DNA of 64,000 nt from Pseudobdellovibrionaceae bacterium (lineage in GTDB: Bacteria; Bdellovibrionota; Bdellovibrionia; Bdellovibrionales; JAMPXM01). Position numbers and translations under genes: made by a program. Of the stretch, positions 43,315 through 52,948 are shown piece by piece; within the stretch, counting starts at the first letter, position 1; each line of letters opens with the position of its first letter. The notes beneath the pieces are model-generated. The model searched no databases and was not told the origin of the DNA. It was given only the letters and a program-made list of their open reading frames with translations. The stretch lies in assembly GCA_021463345.1 (NCBI GenBank), contig JAJTYM010000011.1:16275-80274 (forward strand), written 5' to 3'.

Positions 43315-45120
43315 TCATTTCTTCTTCAAGGTGACCCTTATGAGATCGCCGAGTTCGATCCGGCTCATCTCGAAAACGAGATTCAGTGCGCTCGACCCCT
43401 CGAGCCCCTCGAGCCTGTAATCGACGTCTTTCACCAGGGGAATCTCGACTTCGCCGCGCTGGACGACGACGGATTCGACCTCCTCATCGGCCAGGACTTG
43501 GTTCAGGGCGATCTCGGCGCCGAACTCCCTCGATATCATCCGCGACAGGTCGGACAGGGAGCTTCTGTAGTCCGCGTCGCAGATCGAACTCGTGAAAACC
43601 CTGCCCGCCAGCTCAGGCGTCTGGTCCGGCAGGCTCATGAATGAACGCCCGATGGACTGACTCGGACCCTGCACGCATTGATTTGTTTTATGGATGATCG
43701 ATGAAACGTAGAATCCGTTTTCGCCGAACAACTCTCTGGAGCGGTTCATGATCGCCTTCTGTATGGACGGGACGTGGCGCGCCAGAGGCAGCCTGTCCGT
43801 TCCGAGGATGGCGGGATCGAGGGCCCCGTCGATGTAGAAGTCGGAGAAGCCCCTTCTCTTCATTCCCTGCGAAACTTGGCGGGCGCAAGCCCCCTTGGCC
43901 AATATCGCGCTCTTGGCCACCCGGTAGTAATCGGCCATGTTTTGATATGAATTCGTGCCGCCGTTGGATCCCTTGACGGCGAAAGGGGAACCGCACCTGT
44001 CTTCGGAGGAGTCCCCGAACTCATAGAGAGCGGTCCATGCCGGCTCGATCCGGCAGTTCTTCACCTGAACGTTCCTGGTCAAAGAGCTCCCAACCAGGTG
44101 CTTCGCGTAGTTCAAGGCCGAATCCAGCTCGTTGTTGCCGCACTCAAGCCTCACCGACTGATCCGCGTCGATCAACTCGGGAAAGCGGGACGGCGACACG
44201 GGAATGCCCCCGTTGTCCCCAGCCGATTTGTTTTCCGCCACTCCGTCGTTCAACCTTTCGTACGCGACCTCGAATTTGATATTCCACGTTTTCAACTGAT
44301 AATTGATGTTTTCCACGTTCGGCTGGCTCGTGTCGCCTATGCTTCCGTAGGTATAGCGGTTCCGGCAGTCCCTTCTCCACTCCGTGGTGTCCATCGTGTG
44401 CCAGCGCGAGCCGTCGTCCTCGTCCGTCAGGATGACGATCGCGGCCTTGTCCCCGGGGTGGAAATGCCGGTTGGGCCCCTGGTCGTACAAGGCCAACAGG
44501 GTGTTGCAAAGCGCCTGTTCACGGTCGCTTCCTTTGCCGGAAGCGCTGATCTGCATGATCCGGTTCTTCACGGTTTCGACCTTCGCGTCGAAATCCGGGT
44601 CTTCGGCGAGGAAGTCGTAAAGATCGACTCGATTCAAATAATAGAAGACGTCATACCCCTGGGCGAACACCTCGTGGGGGAGGATGCCGAATTTGTTCTT
44701 GAGGTAGCTGGAGGCGCTCACTTTCGGGCTCAACCCGGAGACGGCGACGGACCAACCTTGCGACTCCATGGCCGCGCGATCCTGGCTCAAGGCGTCCGTG
44801 GTGATGATTTTCAGTTGAACCGGGATGTTTTTCAGCGGCTCGAGAAGCGTATGAACGCTGTCTTTCAACTTCCTGTTGTTGAGGGTCATCGATTTTGAAT
44901 TGTCGATCACGAGCAGGATCTTGACCGGCGACACTAGCCCTTTGCTCGTGAAGGTTGGCGTCAACAGCAGCCGCCTCGGATTTCCCTCGTCGCCGAGGAT
45001 CTTGTCGATGCCGCCCGAGTCGGGGCGCAAATACCGCACCTCCGCGCAATTCTGAAATCCAATGAACGCGGCCGCGATAACAGTCAGAGCCAAAGCGATA
45101 GAACTTGATAAGTGCTTCAC
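43315..45120 (-). CDS. VWA-domain lipoprotein
   Basis: The 601-residue product begins at a GTG (45120) followed by a lipoprotein signal ending I-G-F-Q-N-C (Cys 25). A von Willebrand A domain starts near 66 with the MIDAS motif D73-N-S75-K-S77 and later L-T-D-E-D-D-G-S. These metal-binding adhesion folds mediate protein contacts at the cell surface. The remaining region holds many Cys and no enzyme motif; the C-terminal 100 residues form a small beta domain. It may work with the adjacent OmpA protein. An alternative ATG at 45186 would add 22 residues before the signal. Confidence 0.8.
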   Translation of the reverse strand: MKHLSSSIALALTVIAAAFIGFQNCAEVRYLRPDSGGIDKILGDEGNPRRLLLTPTFTSKGLVSPVKILLVIDNSKSMTLNNRKLKDSVHTLLEPLKNIPVQLKIITTDALSQDRAAMESQGWSVAVSGLSPKVSASSYLKNKFGILPHEVFAQGYDVFYYLNRVDLYDFLAEDPDFDAKVETVKNRIMQISASGKGSDREQALCNTLLALYDQGPNRHFHPGDKAAIVILTDEDDGSRWHTMDTTEWRRDCRNRYTYGSIGDTSQPNVENINYQLKTWNIKFEVAYERLNDGVAENKSAGDNGGIPVSPSRFPELIDADQSVRLECGNNELDSALNYAKHLVGSSLTRNVQVKNCRIEPAWTALYEFGDSSEDRCGSPFAVKGSNGGTNSYQNMADYYRVAKSAILAKGACARQVSQGMKRRGFSDFYIDGALDPAILGTDRLPLARHVPSIQKAIMNRSRELFGENGFYVSSIIHKTNQCVQGPSQSIGRSFMSLPDQTPELAGRVFTSSICDADYRSSLSDLSRMISREFGAEIALNQVLADEEVESVVVQRGEVEIPLVKDVDYRLEGLEGSSALNLVFEMSRIELGDLIRVTLKKK

Positions 45121-45518
45121 CTGTGAAAGTCCCCGTTTCTGTTTATATGTTTGATTATGCGTTATGTTCGGCGTTTTGATAATCAAACACGCTCATTTAA
45201 GGACCAAGTCGTCTCATCTTGAGCCGAAGATCCAGCAAAACGCGATCACCGGGCGGGCAAGAGGATCAGAATCGTAAGCTTTGTCTCCTATAAGTCTGTC
45301 AGGCACTCCCGAGTATATCGGGAACCGCTTTAGATTCTGCGACAGCCCCAGCTCGTGGATGTGTGCGAGGGCTTCAATCGTGTCGCAAGTCACGTAAGAA
45401 ACAGGGCTTTTGGATATCGGAATCCGAAAAACTATCGCCTGAGGTTTTTAAGTGCTTTTTAGAGAAAAAAACCAAGGACCCGCACGAAAAGAACGAAAGC
45501 CTTCTTGAAATCTTTAAG
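45121..45518. other. 398-bp intergenic region, no gene seen
   Basis: This holds the VWA gene's promoter side (AT-rich, 45121-45200) and the 3' flank of tRNA-Ala. Read from the tRNA (minus strand) a run of seven T occurs at about 45465-45471 without a convincing stem. A short CCCGA/TCGGG repeat lies at 45308-45322. Reading frames across it would have to pass through the tRNA and are not supported. Confidence 0.5.
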
Positions 45519-45594
45519 TGGTGGACCAGAGCAGGATCGAACTGCCGACCTCTACGTTGCGAACGTAGCGCTCTCCCAGCTGAGCTACTGGCCC
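45519..45594 (-). tRNA. tRNA-Ala, anticodon CGC
   Basis: The minus strand folds as a complete 76-base cloverleaf. The acceptor GGGCCAG pairs with CTGGTCC, including the G3.U70 wobble that marks alanine tRNAs. The D arm has GCTC/GAGC. The anticodon stem CTACG/CGTAG holds loop TTCGCAA (anticodon CGC, codon GCG), the T arm GGCAG-TTCGATC-CTGCT follows, and the CCA end is encoded. Confidence 0.97.
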
Positions 45595-45609
45595 ATCGTG
45601 GCGAATGCC

Positions 45610-45637
45610 ATAATGAAGGACTCCACCTGATTACCAA
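45610..45637 (-). promoter_or_regulatory. Candidate promoter of tRNA-Ala
   Basis: On the minus strand TTGGTA (45637-45632) and CATTAT (45615-45610) are 16 bases apart and end 15 bases before the tRNA 5' end. Each hexamer matches the sigma-70 consensus at four of six positions. Confidence 0.3.
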
Positions 45638-45743
45638 TAAACATCGCCCGGCTCAAGAACTTAAAGCGCCTGCTCCCATTGTTCGTCGGAGCGGGGAAAG
45701 GCTTGGGCGATCAGAAGCGATCCGAGTAGACTGGCGAACTGCG

Positions 45744-46391
45744 ATGGATCGAGAAGAGATTTCAGCACCGCGAGCACCCGTCGTGCGCGAATTCCGCGCC
45801 GACCGCGTCATGGCTCCGCGGCGGATCCCGATCGGTTTCGATGCCGGGCGATTCGCCGACGGGCGGCCCCTGGATCTTGAAATCGGCTGTGGCGTCGGCT
45901 GGCATCCGATCCGCTACGCCAGGGACAACCCCCACCGAGCCCTGGTCGCCATCGAAAAAACCAAAGCGAAGTACGCCCGTTTCCAAACCCGCTTCTTCCG
46001 GCGGGGCGACGTCTCGAATCTCCACCCGGTGCACGCCGACGCCGTCGCCTGGGTGACGCACTTCCTGCGGCCCGAAACCCTCGAACGCGTTTTCCTGCTA
46101 TATCCGAACCCGAATCCGAAGAATCCGGCTGTCCGTTGGTTTCGCATGCCGTTTTTCAAACGCTTGCTCGGGACCATAAAACCCGGCGGCGAGGTCCATC
46201 TCGCTTCCAACGAAGCCTGGTACGTGGACGAGGCGAAACGCTTCGCCGCTTCCGTCTGGGGTCTGGACCTGCGGGCGGAAACGCGGCTGAACCGCGTGGG
46301 CGACGGCGGCCCGGCTCCGCGCACGCACTTCGAACGGAAGTACTTGGCCCGCGGGCAAACGTGCTACGACGCCGTTTTCGTCAAGCGCTGA
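45744..46391 (+). CDS. TrmB-like SAM methyltransferase
   Basis: The 215-residue protein has the SAM loop L-E-I-G-C-G-V-G (45-52), I-E-K-T-K-A-K-Y and the TrmB-type region before the catalytic motif. TrmB makes 7-methylguanosine 46 in tRNA. Here the usual P-D-P-W-x-K segment reads Y-P-N-P-N-P-K, so the acidic residue is Asn; either a divergent TrmB or another methyltransferase of this branch. The ATG at 45744 is used; the in-frame extension upstream would read through the tRNA on the opposite strand. It overlaps lspA by 11 bp at the 3' end. Confidence 0.8.
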   Translation: MDREEISAPRAPVVREFRADRVMAPRRIPIGFDAGRFADGRPLDLEIGCGVGWHPIRYARDNPHRALVAIEKTKAKYARFQTRFFRRGDVSNLHPVHADAVAWVTHFLRPETLERVFLLYPNPNPKNPAVRWFRMPFFKRLLGTIKPGGEVHLASNEAWYVDEAKRFAASVWGLDLRAETRLNRVGDGGPAPRTHFERKYLARGQTCYDAVFVKR

Positions 46392-46890
46392 CCTGAGGCC
46401 CTTCGGGCTCATCATCCTCGGGACGTGAGCGGAAAACCAACAGGCACGCTCCGATCACGATGGCCACGTCGGCGACGTTGAAGATCCCGGTCCGCACCGG
46501 GCCGATGCCGATGTTCATGAAATCGATGACGTAGCCGACCGACGCGCGATCGATGAGGTTGCCCACGCCACCGCCGATCAGGAGCGAAAGGCCCAGGCAC
46601 GTCCACAGGCCGATTTTGCCACGGAACATGTAGACCGCCGCCGGCACGAGCAAAAGCCCAGCGCCGATCGTGAAAATCCAAAACCGCGCGGCAGGTGGGA
46701 ACTCGGCGCCGAAGCTCAGGAACGCCCCGGTGTTCTCGGCGTACTGAAGCGTGAACAAACCGCCGAGGAACTCGAGCGGCGCCGAAGACGCCAGCTTGTC
46801 CTGCGCGATGTCCTTGGTGACCTGATCGCAACCGACGGTCATGGCGATCAGAAAGATGCCGAGCGCGAAACGGCGCATGCGTTGGGACAT
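46381..46890 (-). CDS. lspA: Lipoprotein signal peptidase (signal peptidase II)
   Basis: The 169-residue inner-membrane aspartyl protease cleaves lipoprotein precursors before the lipidated Cys; the window encodes many such substrates. Four membrane helices are visible. The catalytic aspartates are D114 in G-N-L-I-D-R and D141 in F-N-V-A-D-V, and N-T-G-A-F-L is also conserved. AGGAGGTCGCG precedes the ATG at 46890 and decides the start over an ATG seven codons upstream. Confidence 0.95.
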   Translation of the reverse strand: MSQRMRRFALGIFLIAMTVGCDQVTKDIAQDKLASSAPLEFLGGLFTLQYAENTGAFLSFGAEFPPAARFWIFTIGAGLLLVPAAVYMFRGKIGLWTCLGLSLLIGGGVGNLIDRASVGYVIDFMNIGIGPVRTGIFNVADVAIVIGACLLVFRSRPEDDEPEGPQVSA

Positions 46891-46970
46891 CGCGACCTCC
46901 TGGGGCTTCATCTCAAACTAGAGGCTCCGCGCCGTCGGGTCAACGCGCCTCCGAAAACGACGTGAAGGCC

Positions 46971-47195
46971 CTAGCGGCCGGAAAACTTCTGCAACAGCCA
47001 GAACGCGAGCGAAAGCAGCATGCTCAGGACGACGCTCGTGGCGAGCGGAAAGTAGAACCTGAAATTCTCCCGCTCGACGACGATATCGCCCGGAAGCCGT
47101 CCGAGGGGCAGGTGCTTCCCGCCGAAGTGCCACAACACGCCGGCCGCGATCAACGCGAGCCCCGTTCCGATGAGGATTTTAGGCAAGGTTTCCAT
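46971..47195 (-). CDS. DUF2905 small membrane protein
   Basis: The 74-residue product has two membrane helices (about 5-24 and 50-70) joined by the family loop L-G-R-L-P-G-D-I and R-E-N-F-R-F-Y-F-P-L. Function is unknown. It lies upstream of lspA on the same strand. Confidence 0.88.
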   Translation of the reverse strand: METLPKILIGTGLALIAAGVLWHFGGKHLPLGRLPGDIVVERENFRFYFPLATSVVLSMLLSLAFWLLQKFSGR

Positions 47196-47284
47196 GCGGC
47201 CCGCATCTTAGCCCAAAGCCCGCAACCGATAAAGCGTTCTTCGCGGCTCGCCTTGAATCGGCAAGTAGGATAGATTCGCGCCAA

Positions 47285-48202
47285 ATGAAAAACCATTCGC
47301 GCACATCCGTACTGACCATCGACGGCTTCTCGCCGGAAGCCAAAGCCCTGCGCCGTCATTTTGAAAAACGCTTCGCGGAGCCGCGGGCCGCCGACGGCGG
47401 GCGCTTCGTCTGGGATTACTGGCACGTTCCCGGTCAGTACACGGCGCTTCGCACACCGGCTTATCTGTATTTCCCGAAGAAAACCTACGACTCCTTCCAC
47501 CAACGGCTGGTGTGGTGGGGCCGCCGGCACCTCGGTTGCCACGATGTGTCCCCGCCCTGGCTCAGTTGCTACGTCGAAGGCTGCAAGCAAGAACTCCACG
47601 GGGACTTGCCGCACGGCCCCTGGGCGTTCGTGTTCTCCCTGACCCCGTGGGCGAAGCGCGCATTCTCCGGCGGCGAGACCGTGCTTCTGCGCGAAGAGGT
47701 CCTATCGTACTGGAGCTCCGGCGGCGGCGACCGCGGCCTCGAGCGGGACGACGTCCTCCAAGCCGTCGACGCCGAGTTCAACCGCCTGACCGTCTTCGAC
47801 CCTCGCATCCCGCACGGCGTACGCGAAGTGCGCGGCACGCACGACCCGCGCCACGGCCGCCTCGTCGTGCACGGCTGGTTCGTGCAGCCACGGCCGTTCA
47901 TCGAAGGCCCTCTAGCGGCCAAAGAGCTCGCCGCCGCCATCGATGACTTGAGCGGAGCGCTCGGCGAGCTGCTTGCGCGGGGCCTCGACGTGCGCGGCGT
48001 CTTCAGCGCGCGTTTCCGCGTCGGGACGGATGGGCGGATCTCCGGCTTCAAAGTCCTGACGAACGCCCTCCGCCAGCCGGAACGGGACCCGAGCGACGAA
48101 CGCGCGATCCTCGCGCTCGTGCGCCGGTTTTTCGCCGCGCGATCCTTCAGAAAACAGCGCGGCGCTTCGAGCGTCACCCTGCCTTTGATCTTCGAGCGCT
48201 GA
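47285..48202 (+). CDS. 2OG-Fe(II) oxygenase-like domain fused to TonB-C-like domain
   Basis: The 305-residue product combines two domains. Residues about 40-210 look like a double-stranded beta-helix 2-oxoglutarate oxygenase: iron ligands H105 and D107 (L-H-G-D), H177 (I-P-H-G-V), and R192 to hold 2-oxoglutarate, with F-S-G-G-E-T between. Residues about 225-305 resemble a TonB/AgmX C-terminal domain: F-S-A-R-F-R-V-G-T-D-G-R-I-S-G-F, L-R-Q-P-E, S-V-T-L-P-L-I-F. There is no signal peptide or membrane helix, so the tail cannot act as a classical TonB. Substrate unknown. Confidence 0.72.
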   Translation: MKNHSRTSVLTIDGFSPEAKALRRHFEKRFAEPRAADGGRFVWDYWHVPGQYTALRTPAYLYFPKKTYDSFHQRLVWWGRRHLGCHDVSPPWLSCYVEGCKQELHGDLPHGPWAFVFSLTPWAKRAFSGGETVLLREEVLSYWSSGGGDRGLERDDVLQAVDAEFNRLTVFDPRIPHGVREVRGTHDPRHGRLVVHGWFVQPRPFIEGPLAAKELAAAIDDLSGALGELLARGLDVRGVFSARFRVGTDGRISGFKVLTNALRQPERDPSDERAILALVRRFFAARSFRKQRGASSVTLPLIFER

Positions 48203-48213
48203 ACGGGACGACC

Positions 48214-49095
48214 CTACATCAGGGTGTTGCCGCCGAGCTCGGGCAGCACGATCCCGGTGATGTAACTGGAATCGGCGTCCGAGGCGAGGAACACGTACGC
48301 GGGCGCGATTTCCTCCGGCTGCGCGGGCCGCTTCATCGGCGTGTCCTGGCCGAAGCTCTTCACCTTTTCAAGCGACGCTCCTTCGTCCGAGGGATTGAGC
48401 GGCGTCCAAACGGGCCCGGGCGCCACCGCGTTCACCCGGATGCCGCGCTCGAGGAGCATCTGCGCGAGCGACATGGTGAACGCGTTGATGGCTCCCTTTG
48501 TCGACGCGTAGTCGAGCAGCGACTTGTTGCCCAGCAGAGCCGTCTCCGAACTCGTCGCGATGATGTTCGACCCGGGTTTCATATGGTGCACGGCCGCCTT
48601 GGCGAGATGGAAGTACGCGTAGACGTTCACGCGGAACGTACGGTCCCATTCCTCGCTGGTGATCTCCTCAATTCGCCCTTTGCGCATCTGGTGAGCGGCG
48701 TTACTGACGAGGATGTCAAGACCTCCGAGCAGGTCGACGGCTTGCTGCACGCACTCGACGCAGAAGATCTCTTCGCTCAAATCCCCTTCGATCAGGTGAC
48801 ATTTGCGTCCGGCGGCCTCGACCGCACGCCGGGTCTCCTCCGCGTCGGAGCGCTCGACCGGGAGGAACTGGATCGCGACGTCCGCCCCCTCGCGGGCGTA
48901 CAACACGGCGACCGCCCGCCCGATCCCGGAATCCCCCCCCGTGATGAGCGCCCTCCTGCCTTCGAGCTTGCCGGCCGCTTTGTAGAGCGGCGCCTCGAAT
49001 TCCGGCTGCGGTTTGAGCCGCGACTCCAGGCCGGGCTCGGGCTGTTTCTGTTCAGGGAACGGAGGATGCGGTCGCTCTTGCGTACGGTTTTCCAT
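48214..49095 (-). CDS. SDR oxidoreductase (YghA/YhdF-like)
   Basis: The 293-residue enzyme has a 40-residue Pro/Glu-rich head, T-G-G-D-S-G-I-G (NAD(P) binding, near 51-58), S-N-A-A-H near 130, catalytic Ser in A-T-S-S-E-T, and Y-A-S-T-K. The G-G-D-S-G-I-G form and Q-P-E-E-I-A-P near the end are typical of the YghA/glucose-1-dehydrogenase-like SDRs of stress regulons. AAGGAGAAA precedes the ATG. It converges on the oxygenase-like gene. Confidence 0.92.
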   Translation of the reverse strand: MENRTQERPHPPFPEQKQPEPGLESRLKPQPEFEAPLYKAAGKLEGRRALITGGDSGIGRAVAVLYAREGADVAIQFLPVERSDAEETRRAVEAAGRKCHLIEGDLSEEIFCVECVQQAVDLLGGLDILVSNAAHQMRKGRIEEITSEEWDRTFRVNVYAYFHLAKAAVHHMKPGSNIIATSSETALLGNKSLLDYASTKGAINAFTMSLAQMLLERGIRVNAVAPGPVWTPLNPSDEGASLEKVKSFGQDTPMKRPAQPEEIAPAYVFLASDADSSYITGIVLPELGGNTLM

Positions 49096-49380
49096 TTTCT
49101 CTCCTTAGGGCGAATTCGCGCCCGGGTTCGGGAACGCAGAAACCTCCATTGATCCAGCAACTCAAGCCCGCGGTTCCGTGGCAACGCTTTTAAGACGAGG
49201 ACGGGAACCCCGAACCGGGACCCGCGGCCACGGGGCGCCCCGAAGCCGTTCGACGCGCAGGCGCGAGCCGGCGGCCGCGCGAACCAGAGTCCCGTTACCG
49301 GTCGGCTTATTGCCGACTCCGTGATAGGCTCAGTCGCGGCGAACCTATCCGCAACGATCCTGAACACGGGAGTCATCGGC

Positions 49381-49866
49381 ATGATGGAAACGGCGATTTT
49401 GGCGGGAGGCTGCTTCTGGGGGATGGAGGACCTGTTCCGCAAGGTTCCCGGGGTGCTCGAAACGACGGTCGGCTACACCGGCGGAGCGACCCCGAACCCG
49501 ACCTACGAGACGGTCAGCACCGGCCGCACGGGCCACACCGAAGCCATCCGCGTCCGGTTCGACCCCGCGCGCGTGAGTTACGAGGATCTCATCCGCTTTT
49601 TCTTCCGGATGCACGACCCGACCACGCTCAACCAGCAAGGCGGCGACCGCGGTACTCAATACCGATCGGCGATCTTTTTCCATGGCGAAAACCAGAAAAC
49701 CGCCGCTGAACGCGTGAAGAACGAAGTCGAACGCTCCGGTAAATGGTCGGGCGCGGTCGTCACCGAGATCGCGCCGGCTCGGGAATTTTACCCGGCCGAG
49801 GATTACCACCAGAATTACCTGGAAAAAAACCCGAACGGCTACACCTGTCACTTCCTCCGGGATTGA
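49381..49866 (+). CDS. msrA: Peptide methionine-S-sulfoxide reductase
   Basis: The 161-residue cytoplasmic enzyme repairs Met-S-sulfoxide in proteins. The active-site motif G-C-F-W-G has C11; Y-T-G-G near 32-35, G-H-T-E-A near 50-54 and E-D-Y-H-Q-N near 140 complete the fold. The first of two adjacent ATGs is used (GGGAG about 10 bases upstream); an upstream in-frame extension lacks a ribosome site. Confidence 0.95.
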   Translation: MMETAILAGGCFWGMEDLFRKVPGVLETTVGYTGGATPNPTYETVSTGRTGHTEAIRVRFDPARVSYEDLIRFFFRMHDPTTLNQQGGDRGTQYRSAIFFHGENQKTAAERVKNEVERSGKWSGAVVTEIAPAREFYPAEDYHQNYLEKNPNGYTCHFLRD

Positions 49867-50025
49867 TTGCGATTGCCTGGAGCCGCGCCCTTCGTCTACT
49901 TTGATGGCGAACCCGCGAACCAAACCGCGTCCCGATGAGCCGTGCGCGCCTTTCCTTCGCGCCCGTCGGGCCGCCACGCGCGCTTTCGCGCGAAATGGCT
50001 TGAGGCTCCAACATCGAAGGTGACG

Positions 50026-50577
<552 letters not shown>

Positions 50578-50654
50578 GGGATCGGGATTCCGCCGGAGCG
50601 AGGCCTTCCGGCTTTCGCGCCGGCGGCGGCGGCCCTTCCTGCGGCGAATCCGCG

Positions 50655-51173
50655 TCAGATCCCGGCGTTGCCGAGGGCGTGAGCGATTTGCCCGACGGGC
50701 GAGCGGGCGATGGCCGCTTCCACTCCGTCGAGCGCGCGGCGCGCGGGGCTCTCTGCGACGTTGAGGAGCGCTCGCAACATGTCCTCGGTGGTGACGATTC
50801 CGACGATCTCGTCTCCTCCGCGGGTCACCAGAAGAGCCGAGATTTTACGGTCGAGCATCAGGCGCGCGGCGTCCGCGACGGCGCGCTTCTCATCGATGCT
50901 CGTCACCGGCCAGCTCATGAAATCGCGAACCGTGTGCATCGGGCTGAATTCAGGCCGTGCCACGTAACCCGATGCGAAATCAGGCTGATCGACCATCATC
51001 GCACGAAAGAAATCACGGTCGGAAACGATGCCGACGATCTCCCCGTCATCGTCCGCGACCGGCAAATGACGGACGCCCCGGTCGAGCATGAGGGCATACG
51101 CCCGATCGAGCGAGTCCAGCCAGTTGACCACGACCAAATCGCCCGAGGCGAGATCCGGGAGGGAAGGCTTCAT
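50655..51173 (-). CDS. Two-CBS-domain protein
   Basis: The 172-residue product consists of two CBS motifs: D-G-E-I-V-G-I-V-S-D-R-D-F-F near 42-55 and G-D-E-I-V-G-I-V-T-T-E-D-M near 119-131. CBS pairs bind adenine nucleotides and act as energy sensors. No effector domain is attached. AAAGGAGTGA precedes the ATG. Confidence 0.92.
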   Translation of the reverse strand: MKPSLPDLASGDLVVVNWLDSLDRAYALMLDRGVRHLPVADDDGEIVGIVSDRDFFRAMMVDQPDFASGYVARPEFSPMHTVRDFMSWPVTSIDEKRAVADAARLMLDRKISALLVTRGGDEIVGIVTTEDMLRALLNVAESPARRALDGVEAAIARSPVGQIAHALGNAGI

Positions 51174-51310
51174 GATTCACTCCTTTGTGAGGTGCGAGGA
51201 TTGCATCCTATTTTCCCGTTGAGCAACGGAGATGCCAAGATCGGGAACGAATCATGAGGCCGCGGCGCATGAACGCGGGACGAAATAGCCCCTCGTTCCC
51301 CTTGATGAAC

Positions 51311-51339
51311 GAAAAAGCCCCGGTCTATCCAACCGGGGC
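51311..51339 (-). terminator. Intrinsic terminator of the S8 protease gene
   Basis: On the minus strand an 8-bp stem (GCCCCGGT 51317-51324 with ACCGGGGC 51332-51339, 7-base loop) is followed by a T-run (51312-51316 as A on the plus strand). It sits 33 bases after the protease stop. Confidence 0.8.
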
Positions 51340-51371
51340 CGAGAGTGGCAAGTCCCATGCCGCCTGATCGA

Positions 51372-52925
51372 TCAGTAATCGGCCCAAACGTCCCAAGCCG
51401 ACACCCAGTTCGGATTGCCTTGGGTTTCCACGCGAACGTCGTTATCGCCGAAATCGATCGCTTTCGCCGACGGTTCGTCGCGGAACGCCGCCATGAAGAG
51501 TTCAGTCGGCTGGATCCGCGTCATCGTGCGAGTGGCTCGACGCAGAACCTCGCCCGCTTGCGCGGCCATTTTAACGGCGGCGTACGCGTTCAACCGGCCA
51601 AGGCCATAGGCCTTGTTCCAAACCGGCTTATCGATCGAATTGCCGCCGAGATCGACGAACATCGCGCTCTTGAAAAGGATCTCGCGCGCCTGCGCGGGCG
51701 TGAGCTTCGGATTCACCTGGAACAACAGCGCGGAGACGCCCGTCACGTGGGGAGCGGCCATCGAGGTCCCCGACATCGCTTCAAGGCGACCGCTGGGGAC
51801 CGTGGAGACAATGTTGTCGCCAGGGGCCGATATGTCGGGCTTCTCCATGGTCTGGCCTTTGTATTTCGCCGGACCACGGCTTGAAAAGCGCGTCACCTTG
51901 CCTCCGGCTCCGGTGGCGGCGACGGCGATGACCGAAGGATGCTCATGCGGCTTCGTGATCGTTTCATCGCGCGGCCCCAGGTTTCCGGCCGAGAAGACCG
52001 GCAGGATGCCGGCGGCCTCCCATGAGTTGATCGCGCGGTAAAAAAGCTCGAGGTCGGGGGCGCCGTTGCAATTCCAAGAATTGTTGATCGCGCGTGGGAA
52101 GTCGGGCGTTTCCGGATTGCCGTCAGGGTCGAGCATGAACTCCATGCCCACCAGCATCGAGTCGTAATCGCTCAGAGCCGCGGTGCCGACCAGTTTCGCC
52201 CCAGGCGCGACGCCGATCTTCACGTCCTTGCGATCGCCGCCGACCATCGTGCCGGCGGTGTGCGTCCCATGAAGATCGGCATCGAACGGCTCCACGCGCT
52301 GACCCTTGGCCGCGTCGAAGAACAGGCCGAGTTTACCTTGCAGCGCCGGATGTTTGCCGGCGATGCCCGTGTCGACCGAGCCGATCACGACACCCGAACC
52401 GTCGACTCCAGGCTGCTCTTCCGCCAGTCGGTCGATGCCGATGTCTTTGAGGCTATATGGCCACGATCTGCCGGCGATGCCCATGGCGAGGTCGCGCGAA
52501 ACCGGGCGGCGCGCGACGGGATGAACGTCATCGATCTTCCGGTTCAGGTAGATGCGCTCGACGTTCGGCGCTTTCGCGAGCGCTTTGAGGCCGGCCGGCG
52601 TGACGTCGGCGACCAGCGAGTTGTTGATCCAATGGAAGGCGGCGACGCGCACCTGCGACCCGTCCTGCACGTTCTGCAGGTGGCGCACCATCACGTCCCG
52701 GCTGGCTTGGGAGCGCATCCGCAGGAAGCGCATCACGTTGCGGTGGTCATAACGGCGAGGCGCGCTTTCGGCGCGGCCGGCGTCGAGCAACGCGACGATA
52801 CGGACGGTTTTAGAGGCCACCCCTTGCGCCCGCGCGAAATTCACCAATTCGCGATCGACCGCGGGGGCCGCCTGCGCGGCTTGAGCGAAAGCGATCAGAG
52901 CCATCCATCCAAAAATTTGTTTCAC
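51372..52925 (-). CDS. Secreted subtilisin-like (S8) serine protease
   Basis: The 517-residue precursor has a signal peptide (1-20, A-Q-A-A) and an inhibitor-I9-type propeptide (about 30-135, ending near Y-L-N-R-K). The catalytic domain has D185 (V-D-T-G-I), H219 (H-G-T-H), N315 for the oxyanion hole, and S388 (G-T-S-M-A-A-P-H). About 100 residues follow, possibly a small C-terminal domain. Two GTGs are adjacent; the second (52925) fits the GGGGAGA site. The gene is preceded at 23 bp by a small secreted protein. A terminator follows. Confidence 0.93.
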   Translation of the reverse strand: MKQIFGWMALIAFAQAAQAAPAVDRELVNFARAQGVASKTVRIVALLDAGRAESAPRRYDHRNVMRFLRMRSQASRDVMVRHLQNVQDGSQVRVAAFHWINNSLVADVTPAGLKALAKAPNVERIYLNRKIDDVHPVARRPVSRDLAMGIAGRSWPYSLKDIGIDRLAEEQPGVDGSGVVIGSVDTGIAGKHPALQGKLGLFFDAAKGQRVEPFDADLHGTHTAGTMVGGDRKDVKIGVAPGAKLVGTAALSDYDSMLVGMEFMLDPDGNPETPDFPRAINNSWNCNGAPDLELFYRAINSWEAAGILPVFSAGNLGPRDETITKPHEHPSVIAVAATGAGGKVTRFSSRGPAKYKGQTMEKPDISAPGDNIVSTVPSGRLEAMSGTSMAAPHVTGVSALLFQVNPKLTPAQAREILFKSAMFVDLGGNSIDKPVWNKAYGLGRLNAYAAVKMAAQAGEVLRRATRTMTRIQPTELFMAAFRDEPSAKAIDFGDNDVRVETQGNPNWVSAWDVWADY

Positions 52926-52948
52926 CACATTTCTCCCCTCAATATCAA

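Noticed and set aside
45363..45743. N-terminal extension of the TrmB-like protein
   Set aside because: It would translate through a complete tRNA-Ala gene on the opposite strand; the family homology begins after 45744.
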